Source: Membranipora membranacea
Taxonomy: Eukaryota; Bryozoa; Gymnolaemata; Cheilostomatida; Membraniporidae
DNA: 64,000 nucleotides
Direction of reading: 5' to 3'
NCBI GenBank assembly: GCA_914767715.1
Contig: OU612070.1
Location: 14,525,501-14,589,500, forward strand
The notes beneath the pieces were generated by a model. It made no database searches and was not told the DNA's origin. It saw only the letters and a list, made by a program, of their open reading frames with translations. The position numbers and the translations under genes were made by a program. This document shows, in pieces, positions 56,199-64,000 of this stretch; the first letter of the stretch is position 1; each line of letters begins with the position of its first letter.

Positions 56199-57747
56199 TC
56201 ATAAATTTTCGGCATCACCGTAACAAAAACCCTTGAACTGATAGTCCGCATATACTTCTTCATCCTCTGATGGTGGTATTTTATTGCGAATGTAATTCAC
56301 AAGGCAGGATGGCAGCGGTTTCCTCTCTCCCTTCTGTATTGCTTGAAAAATCCAGAATGTCATATTTCTGTAAGCACATAAACGTTTACGAGCATTCCCA
56401 GCCGGTTCCTCATCAGGAAATAGATTTTCTGAAATAAGAAGTATGAATACTCATAATACAATATCATTCTTAAAATTTTTTTAAAGATATGAACAACAGA
56501 GCCTTTTGACCTTTGAGCGTCGTGTCTGCAGTTTCTTATTTAACTCATAAACTACCATTATTGCTACTGTTTGTAGACCAAAGTTGAGATGTTCAGTAAA
56601 CAAATGCATACATGGTAAATTTTTGTGAGTTGAAGACTACTTTTCTGCAGCCATGCGGGGATTATCGTAATAAATGACATCAAACAAGACAAAATGGCAA
56701 AAAATATACTGATTAAATCAGCTAGTAGAAATAAGAGCTGATTCGATAATTTGAACTTGTCGTATCATACTCATCAAGCAATAACAACATATGGCCACGC
56801 TCCCTGGGATACAGCCTAGTCCTAAATTAATACTCACCATGATAATGCTTGTAATTATTCCAAGCAAGTTCCAAGGGAGCATCTGCCAGTAGCTCGTCTA
56901 CACCAGGGTGCTGGTGAATGCATTGCAGCTCCTGCCCTCTTTCTTGTAGCCTAAACTGGGCATCATGGTTATGGCAACACACGCATTGGTCTCGAAACTC
57001 CTCATTCTGGCAATACCCACAAGTACAAAACTCTTCTGTTGGAATACCAGCTGCTCGCATCTGTAATGAATGTAATGGTGGAATTAATGTTGGCTAACTC
57101 TCAATCGCACGGAGTTTGTGCAAGGATGTGCAGGCTCATACCTTTACATAGCTTCCTGTAGACAACTGGACTAAAAACAATAGTGTAAATTACAGAAATG
57201 ATATTAATTGTTACTTTTTAGTGATCAAACTTAATTTTACAACTATATATATGCTGCAAGCTATGCAATGCATCATTACCAGTGTCTATCTAATACAATC
57301 AATGATTTAATAATATCCCAGTATCAAAAAGAAATGTACCATGTATGTATATATTTATATGGTATCCACAAATCAAATACTGCTTTTCTCAAATCTCAGA
57401 GTTTGGTTACTCAATCATTGAATCAATGGTAGCCTACCAACCTAGCTTTTGCAAGCAAACAATGAAATTTTCACTTCATACAGGGAGCAGATAGATAGGT
57501 ATAAACCAAAAATATACCCAGGTAAATGTGTATAACCTAATAGAAGTAAAAATATAAACCAAACCACTGATGAACTGAAAAAAGATAAGGTACTTACTTG
57601 CTCTGGTGGTTGGGGATTAAAAACATCATCAGCATTTTCATCACCATCTGATGGCTCAAACCTGAAAGGCCTGACAGCCTGTAGGTCATTAGGGATGCTG
57701 CAGCTGCTAACTGAACTTTGACTATCACTCTCACTTTCAGATGACAT
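56199..57747 (-). CDS. P2X7 'ballast'-domain protein (free-standing, complete)
   Basis: Three exons: 57747-57598, 57060-56838 and 56428-56199, with GT-AG introns and matching phases; 200 residues. Residues 1-50 are acidic and serine-rich (MSSESESDSQSSVSS...). Residues 61-180 match the intracellular C-terminal zinc-binding ballast of P2X7 receptors: FCTCGYC, CVCCHNH, a lone Cys at 97, then KRLCAYRNMTFW and LPSCLVNYIRNKIP, in the same order as WCQCGSC, CRKK, HCAYR and LPSC..RIRKEFP of P2X7. There is no ion-channel domain or TM segment, so it is a soluble protein, presumably cytoplasmic or nuclear. Such stand-alone domains occur in many invertebrates and their function is unknown. The start is the ATG opening the Ser-rich segment; a longer N-terminus is open upstream but hydrophobic and unlikely. 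LINE pieces lie on both sides. Confidence 0.9.
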
Positions 57748-58250
57748 ATTTTTCACAGATAGCAGTGGAGTAGAGTAGGCAATGAATGAGAATTGAACAA
57801 GTAAATTGAACAAGTTGAGTTGAACAAGTAAATTGAGGCAATGGACAGACAGAGAATAGACAAAATCTACCAGCAATACCATGAAATTAACGACTGCTAT
57901 CAGTATTACCCGATAATTATAGCCCTTGGGAGTGATGAATCATAGGCTAATCAAGTAGCAATCTGGGGAACTTGACCTATAAAAAAAAGGGTGTTTCCTG
58001 CAGAATAATATGGCCAATCAAATAACATCATAAGATGTAAACAAAAACGCACATGTTGTAAGCAAGCTCATATAGGAACCAACACACGTCAGAGCTTTCT
58101 ATGCACAGCTGGTGAATGTTTTTGTGAGTGCTGCTTGACATGGTTGTGCTTGAGAACATGCCATGGGCCCCCAAGTGCACTGAAAGCTATGAAAATCCAC
58201 AGGGGTATGTAAAAGACTCTTCTGCACAAGGTGCTCCTATAAGTTAGCCC
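57748..58250. other. Spacer between the P2X7-like gene and LINE copy D
   Basis: Should contain the promoter and 5' UTR of the minus-strand P2X7-like gene. No clear TATA box, terminal inverted repeat or coding signal is visible. Confidence 0.5.
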
Positions 58251-58254
58251 CCTA

Positions 58255-60640
58255 GATTATCCTGCTAGATGATCTTTAAAAAACTCGGCGGGTAGACCAT
58301 CAGTACCCGGGGTTTTGTTATTCTTGAACTCACTAATTGTGGTCTGAAGATCTTCTTGTTCTACCCTTTGAGTGTCCCGAAGAATTTTGTCTTGCTCCTT
58401 AGTGGAACACTCAACGCTTGAATAAAGATTACGATAGAAATCTTCGAAGGTTTTTAAAATCCCATCAGTGTTATGTCTGACAAGGTTGTTGTCATCCATG
58501 ATGGCTTCAATCTGGTTTTTAGATCTAGTTCTAACTGCTAGTACATTTATTTGTGTGTCAGTAATTGATATTAGTTTGTTTTTAATTTCTGCAACGGCCA
58601 AAGGGTCTGTTGTCAGAGCTAGATTTTTAAATCACTCTCATTTTGCATCTCGATCTTTAATTTTGTTGAAAGTGTGATATTGTCAACCGCCTTATTGGTT
58701 CTTTGATGTCCTACCAGTCACCTGCTGTCAGAAAGAGATCCCTGAGGGTTCTACAGTCCTCCAGCAGCTGCCTTATCTTTTGTTTGTATTTGTTATCATC
58801 CAGGACCGAGGTGTTTAATTTCCAGTATGACTAACCATCTTTACGGTGGACATCAATCTGGACCGAGCACGACAAAGTCTTGTGATCAGAATAAGGGAAA
58901 AAGTCTGACTTTATATCATATTTTAGAGAGCTGGAAAGATAAAATCGATCTAGTCTGCTACCTTGGGTCTTATTGTGACCGTACCATGTGAAGTCTGAAC
59001 CCATAGGATACTGAGTTCTGTACGCATCAGCCAAATCAATCTTCATAACAAGATCGCCAAGCTTTTGTGCACCGACTACGGCCGAGGAGCTGGCTGAATG
59101 ATTCATCGAGTCATCACGTGTGGAGGCAATGCAGTTAAAATCACCGCCTAAAATATTAATGTGATTTTGAGAAAAAGAAGACTCGATTATCTCGCTAAAA
59201 AAATATACTCTCTGTTGTTGATTGTTTGGTGCATATATATTAATTAATCTTATTCTTGTATTATTTTGTTCCACGTCTACGACACATACCCTGCCGTCAT
59301 TAGAGCAGTGTATGAGTTCAGAGGTGCCCTCATAACTCTCTGAAAAAAGGATGGAGTCTCCAGCAGAGTGTGTCGAGTGGAACGAGTGAAAACCTGCTCC
59401 TCTCCATTCAGGGCACTGTTTAAAGTGCGTTTCTTGTAGAAAAAAAATGTCACGATGGGTCTCATTCAGCAAGTGAAGAACTTTTTACCTCTTTTGTTTA
59501 TCAGCCAGGCCATTTGGCATTGAGTGATATGATTTTTAAATTGAACATAATGCTTAAGTGAAGACAAAAACAGAAATTACCCTTCCTATGAGCTCCATTT
59601 TGAGTCATCATTGTTGACTTTTGCCCCCTTACTCCCTTGTGAAGGACTAGCTGGACACTTCTGAGGTTTGTTTATCGTCCATGGAGGAGGCGGATAATCC
59701 TCCTCGGACAGGGCCGGACTATTACGCTCAGCACCTGCCCCCAACATCTGAATTAAAATACTGCTATCATCCCTAACACTGCTCTCATCACCACTATAGG
59801 AGGGGTTGATCATAATCTGCCGGGGAAGGGGGTAAAGGGAGTTGGGAATGGTTTGTTTCAACTTGCTCAATATTTTCGATTACCCCAGGTACCTCCTCCG
59901 AAGAGTCACTGTCGCCGCCACTGCACTGCACAGTGCCAATCTCAGCACTGCTACCTCCACTACTACTGCTATCAGCACTGTGATCAACACTGACATCTTC
60001 CACAACCCTTTGGGTGTTTTTACTGCTATACTGTTCAAGGTCAGCAGCAGAATCACCATCCTTGCTACTACTACACTTGCTACCTTCCCCATGTTGGGTG
60101 CTCTCATTATTGGGGACTGGTTCTGTAACTGTGTCCTCAGGGTCACCTGCTGCCAGTAACTCTGTGTTATATGGCTCAGGTGGGGCCTGCTTCCCAGTCC
60201 ATTTGTGGCCAAGTTTAGCTCTCACCGATTTTGGTTCAGGGCATTGATGGTAATGGTGACCGAATGTCCAACACACGGTACACCTAACCCCATTTGGGCA
60301 ATCCTTTATGTGGTGCCCAACACCCCGGCATTTGTAGCACACACCTTCTCACTACACTGCCTGGCTGTGTGTCCCTGTTTCTGACATGCATGGCATCTAG
60401 GCGTCTGGCCTTTATATGACAGCCTAAAAGCCGCCCTGCCAAAACTAGGGAGGAAGGCATGTTGACACCTGCCCTGGGTTTCAATTTAACAAAAGACAAC
60501 CATTTTGACCCTAAAAAAAGCACAAATTGATAATTTGGGCAGAAGCTCTCGCAGGCTGAGCCCTTTTTAGATATTTTTTTGCCAAGTTTTTAAGCACAAA
60601 TTGAGAATTTGGGCAGGGCGCTCCCGCAGGCTGAGCCCTT
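58255..60640 (-). pseudogene. LINE copy D (Tx1/L1 clade): ORF1 zinc knuckles, EN, RT N-terminus
   Basis: Minus-strand order: ORF1 start near 60500 (MVVF-type), three CCHC knuckles (CHACQKQGHTARQC, CYKCRGVGHHIKDC, CTVCWTFGHHYHQC) split by one frameshift, and a Ser/Asp-rich ORF1 tail to 59586 with another frameshift. ORF2 then opens with an endonuclease at 59472-58831 (FLQETHFKQCPEW, INIYAPNNQQQR, LGGDFNCIAS, SDHKTLSC) and the RT N-terminal linker at 58601-58257 (NNKTPGTDGLPAEFFKD). It stops just where copy C's RT begins. EN keeps the QETH, GDFN and SDH catalytic motifs. Three knuckles in ORF1 fit Tx1-type LINEs. Confidence 0.88.
60530..60640 (-). repeat. Repeated LINE 5' UTR motif
   Basis: GGGCAG..GCTC.CGCAGGCTGAGCCC occurs twice here in tandem (about 60538 and 60612) and once near 61400. 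Tandem 5' UTR units often carry the internal promoter of LINEs; that role is inferred. Confidence 0.55.
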
Positions 60641-60929
60641 TTCTGAAAAAATGGAAGCCTTTACGGAAATAAACTGACCTATGAACAAAGAGGAGAAAAC
60701 TGAATGTATAAATGAGTAAATCAGTACCACCAAAATTGCCTGGGAGTAGTATCTATTCATTTCTTATGAGAAAAAAAACACTTTCCTATACAGGAGTGAT
60801 CTCTCTGTTGAGAGGAAGAAAGGAACAGAAATAGAAAACACTATGCAAACCTAGTTCAAACTTGCAGACTAACTGAGCCAAATAGGGCTCTCAAAATTTC
60901 TTGGCAGGACCTAATACATTATACTCAAG

Positions 60930-61450
60930 CTAGTCAATTCTTTCCTTGTGACAGAAATTTAAAAAAATGCTCTACAGGATCCATTTGGAACAACCGTAGT
61001 CCGTTTTCAATCTTTGTCCCCTGGTGGACTCCTCTCTTGTATGAGACCATCTTTCCGTTCTTCTGAAGTACAGGAAGGGTAGCCCCGTCCTCTACATTTA
61101 CATGGCCTGAGCCAGATGTGGGGGTCAGGACTACAGTGGTGCTGATGTCCCCACTCTCCGAACCCCAACTTCCCGGTGCTTTCCTAGCAAACTCCATAAA
61201 ACTCCTCCTCTCCCTAAATCCAATATCCATGCCTCTGTGTGTCTGATACACAGAGGCCATGTCCACTAAACTTGTCACCTTCATCACCTCGACTACTAGC
61301 TTTTCGTATGGCAAGGCCTTCACAGTCTCACCAGTGAGAACAGCTAAAAAGACTACCATTTTGACCCTTCGGTAATTTTAAACAAACTGTTAAACACAAA
61401 TAATTTACAATTTGGGCAGAAGCTCCCGCAGGCTGAGCCCCTTTCAAAAA
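60930..61450 (-). pseudogene. LINE copy E: second ORF1 N-terminal region and 5' UTR
   Basis: An open 141-codon stretch (61359-60934) begins MVVFLAVLTGETVKALPYEK and would be an ORF1 N-terminus. Its 5' flank (GGGCAGAAGCTCCCGCAGGCTGAGCCC near 61410, + strand) is nearly the same as two copies near 60540 and 60605 upstream of copy D's ORF1. This is either a separate copy or a duplicated LINE 5' end. Confidence 0.65.
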
Positions 61451-61788
61451 ATTTTGTGGAAGTTTATGGAAATCCAATGATCGGCATTGAGCATTGAACA
61501 TTTTGGTACAAACTCACACGATATGGGGTATTATAGAATATCCAACAGTAAAGTGAGCGATAGTTAGTTGACTATCCAGGATCACATCTAGCTAAAATTA
61601 GATGGCCAAAAAATGATAATAATGTGCCTGTAAATGAAACATATCTGATACCACAGTAAAAATGTTAGACTGATCTGTACAAAATCAGAATCATAGGCGA
61701 GGCGCAGTGTTGTTTTGCTTTACCCCCGATTTACCTGATGAAGAATGAACTGTTCTCCGGCTCTTCGTTCCTCTGGAATCTGCAGATT

Positions 61789-62168
61789 ATGGCTGGTGCA
61801 TTGTCCCAGACGACCATCCCAGATAGCCATCTCAGTCAATGTGCACATGAAAATGACACAATCCCAGACTGTCTGGGTCCGTCTGGGACAGTATCTGGAA
61901 AGCTCGTAAGCGTCAAACTTTCCCGATGCTGACCCAGAGGAACCCAGATTCATTTTGCATCTGGGTGCTATGTGAACCAGACATTTGGGTTGATCTGGGA
62001 ATATCTGGGACGATCCTAAGCAACAACATCATCCGAGCACTATCCCAGACAAAAACCTAACTGCTTGTCTGGGGTGAATTTTATAATGTGAACATTAGAC
62101 TGGGACAATCTGGGATAAGCATCTGGGATTGCATCCCAATGTCATCTGGAACAATGTGAACCAGCCAT
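61789..62168. mobile_element. 380-bp MITE with ATGGCTGGT ends
   Basis: The left end ATGGCTGGTGCATTGTCCCAGA and the right end (reverse) ATGGCTGGTTCACATTGTTCC are inverted copies. The interior is packed with CTGGGA/TCCCAG words in both orientations, giving extensive self-pairing. Non-coding. Confidence 0.7.
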
Positions 62169-62370
62169 CAGCCAACTGGTTAGGTAGTTGTGGTAGCACT
62201 TTATATCTGCAGTATGTGTCAAATTGGGCTTTTAGTTTTTCAATTTATAATCTCTTGTAACCCAGGGATCAATGAACCATAGGCATACGCATCTAGAAAG
62301 TATAATAATGTTCACATGCGTAAACATAGCATAGTCATTAAAGAAAAAGTTGTTAGAATTGAAAAAAACT

Positions 62371-62698
62371 ACCGTATTAACTTACTATAAGTCGCGTGAC
62401 TTATAAGTGAAGGCGGCTATAAGAGAGGAGCATATAGGCGCGGCTAACATTTGAAGCATTTTTATATTTATATTGGACCAAATCTGTGACCTATAAGCGA
62501 GGCCGAATAGCTCAGTGTGTAGAGTGCCTTATAAACACAGCAAATTGTAAGTTGCGTTTTCGAATCCCAATGAGGTCAATTATTTTTTCAAAGGGGTGCC
62601 TTATAGCTGTGAGTGCTTTAGAACCGGAGCATTTTTATTTTTTCCGAGGGAGGTGCTTCACTTATAAGTCTGGTGTATTATAAGTGAGGTATTACGGT
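62371..62698. mobile_element. 328-bp MITE containing a tRNA-derived SINE
   Basis: Inverted ends: left ACCGTATTAACTTACTATAAG and right (reverse) ACCGTAATACCTCACTTATAA, each followed by ACTTATAAG. Inside, an A box TAGCTCAGTGTGTAGAG (62508-62524) and B box TTCGAATCCC (62559-62568) with the same tail as the SINE at 2472. The tRNA-like part belongs to the same family as 2472-2600, which is also inside a terminal-inverted-repeat element. Confidence 0.7.
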
Positions 62699-62786
62699 CC
62701 AACCTAAACAAGGAACAAGAGACAAAACACAGTACATTTTCCCGCTAGTATGAGACCAATTCAATTCAATTGCAAAGAGATTCACA

Positions 62787-63017
62787 TTAATGCACACAAA
62801 ATTCACATACCCACTCATCCTCCTCAGAGGAGCCAGCATCGTCCATGCCTACACAATGAAAATGAAACGAGTGGTTGCATCTCTCACACTGGACCCAGTC
62901 ATCAAATTTAGAGGCACATCCCAGCAAAAATTTGTTTTTCGATCTGCCCTTTTTACATTCAGATTTTGTATCTGAGCTTTCAGCTTGAACGTTGGATGCA
63001 TCATGCTCAAGTTTTTC
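62787..63017 (-). CDS. PHD-finger-like C-terminal exon (partial or relic)
   Basis: Open on the minus strand for 76 codons to TAA at 62787. It is Lys- and Ser-rich, then GCASKFDDWVQCERCN, HSFHFHCVGM, an acidic loop (SSEEDE) and WVCEFC. The WVQCxxC, FHFHC and WxCxxC order is that of PHD zinc fingers, which read histone tails. One of the first-pair cysteines is not in its usual place, so folding is uncertain. An in-frame TGA lies just upstream and no splice acceptor or start was identified. It may be the last exon of a gene entering from the right, or the PHD finger of a LINE ORF1. Confidence 0.5.
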   Translation of the reverse strand, partial: EKLEHDASNVQAESSDTKSECKKGRSKNKFLLGCASKFDDWVQCERCNHSFHFHCVGMDDAGSSEEDEWVCEFCVH

Positions 63018-64000
63018 TCAAAGCTTGCGATCTTTTGTTAGGGCCCAAATTGTGTCACTTAAGATTGTCATTTACATCCAAGTTTTCTGCTAGTCTCCTG
63101 GATTTCAATTTCTACCCTGCTTGGTAGAGTATTAGGTCACTATTGAAATGATCAAAATTTAGCCTTCCGAAAACTTCAGTTCACGTTTGGGTGAAACAGG
63201 TATTTTCCGGTTGCCCTATCACACAAGGATGGACAGGTTCCCTAACCTCAGGGTCATCTCTGAATACAAACTGGTCGCCTAATCTCAACATAAATGGAAA
63301 AAGGATGTTCTGATACTTCTTTGAGTTGAGTAGGATAAGAATGATTTGTTTCTTCTGATCCAAATGCTAGTACTGCACTGTCAAATGCTGTGAACAGCTT
63401 GTGAGGTGATTTCGTGATGTCATAAATTGCTTATGTTGTTTGCTCGGGAGTGTTACATCTTGTTTTCATAATAATAATGTTTCAGGATAAGGCAAAATGC
63501 TCCAAATTATCCTCTGCAATGCTTATTGTCGACTGATGTTGTCTTGATGTTTTCAATTGTCAAATTTGAACAGTTCTTCAGATCCATGATGACAAAATAC
63601 ACATGGTCAGTAAAATCTAGCTAGCCAGCTGGAGGATACATTTGACTTCAGAGTTAAGCAGAGAGAAGTAGTTGAGCAGCCCAGTTGACACTGGCAAGAG
63701 TGGCCCGGTCGTCACTCAACACAGCACACTGATTGTCCTCTAAATGTAGACGTTAGTATCAATGTTGGGATAATTGGGAAATATTGAATATTGACAAGAC
63801 ATTACTATTGAGGTATGCCCTCTTTTAACAAAAATATCTCAGAGACGGATAACCCTTCATTTTCAACCCTCGCACACATATTATACATACATATACACAC
63901 ATATGCATACATATATGTCACCAAGTTTAATTTCTTATTATGATCCATTTTTATTTTTCCCCTCAACCTTTCCCCCTTTGCCGAAATAGCTCCCCTTCCC
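63018..64000. other. Right edge, nothing assigned
   Basis: AT-rich DNA with a minor open stretch (63363-63181, - strand, reading FVFRDDPEVREPVHP) that ends in a stop and shows no domain. ATACATA/CACATA microsatellite near 63880-63920. Confidence 0.4.

Noticed and set aside
57748-57882. Longer N-terminus for the P2X7-like protein
   Set aside because: The extension is hydrophobic and starts at a non-ATG codon; the ATG at 57747 opens a typical acidic Ser-rich segment.
59842-60247. Plus-strand open stretches over the LINE ORF1
   Set aside because: Antisense shadows of the Ser/Asp-rich ORF1 coding strand.

Overview
This is metazoan nuclear DNA: AT-rich, with short GT-AG introns and conserved animal genes separated by dense transposon remains. 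No splice-resolved gene is bacterial or viral. The gene mix points to an early-branching animal, most likely a demosponge. It includes a Tip60-type acetyltransferase, NRDE2, a fucolectin/fibronectin-III receptor with an RPTP-like membrane-proximal domain, a free-standing P2X7 'ballast' domain protein, and Tx1/L1-clade LINEs. The sponge assignment is inference, not proof.

Layout. (1) 1-5 kb, + strand: the two 3' exons of an SH3 protein, a compound MITE/SINE block, and a complete three-exon secreted Kunitz inhibitor. (2) 5.2-16.7 kb, - strand: a complete 20-exon NRDE2 gene; all exon phases join into one frame of 1076 codons. (3) 16.7-17.05 kb: a 321-bp gap separating NRDE2 head-to-head from KAT5, a likely bidirectional promoter. 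(4) 17.05-23.36 kb, + strand: a complete ten-exon KAT5/Tip60 gene of 461 codons. (5) 24.8-39.6 kb, + strand: a single-pass receptor of about 20 exons (signal peptide, fucolectin domain, fibronectin-III repeats, RPTP-like membrane-proximal domain, one TM helix, and a tyrosine-rich tail without a kinase or phosphatase). Its introns hold a foldback element with 130-bp arms, a near-perfect 119-bp hairpin, a MITE and a tandem duplication. (6) 39.6-49 kb: gene-poor, with a SINE, decayed L2/CR1-like LINE pieces and one convincing terminal exon of an unrecognised gene. (7) 49-61.5 kb, - strand: a cluster of Tx1/L1-clade LINE copies, all one orientation and all broken, with a complete three-exon, 200-residue P2X7-ballast gene between an RT piece and an EN/RT-N-terminal piece. 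(8) 61.5-64 kb: two MITEs, one containing a tRNA-derived SINE, and a PHD-finger-like exon.

NRDE2 (RNA surveillance) and KAT5 (chromatin acetylation) are both nuclear housekeeping genes, so a shared promoter is plausible. The other genes show no evident pathway link. Exon boundaries were read by hand from splice consensus and phase bookkeeping. They are strongest for NRDE2, KAT5, the Kunitz gene and the P2X7-like gene, and weaker for the receptor, where one junction does not close in frame.
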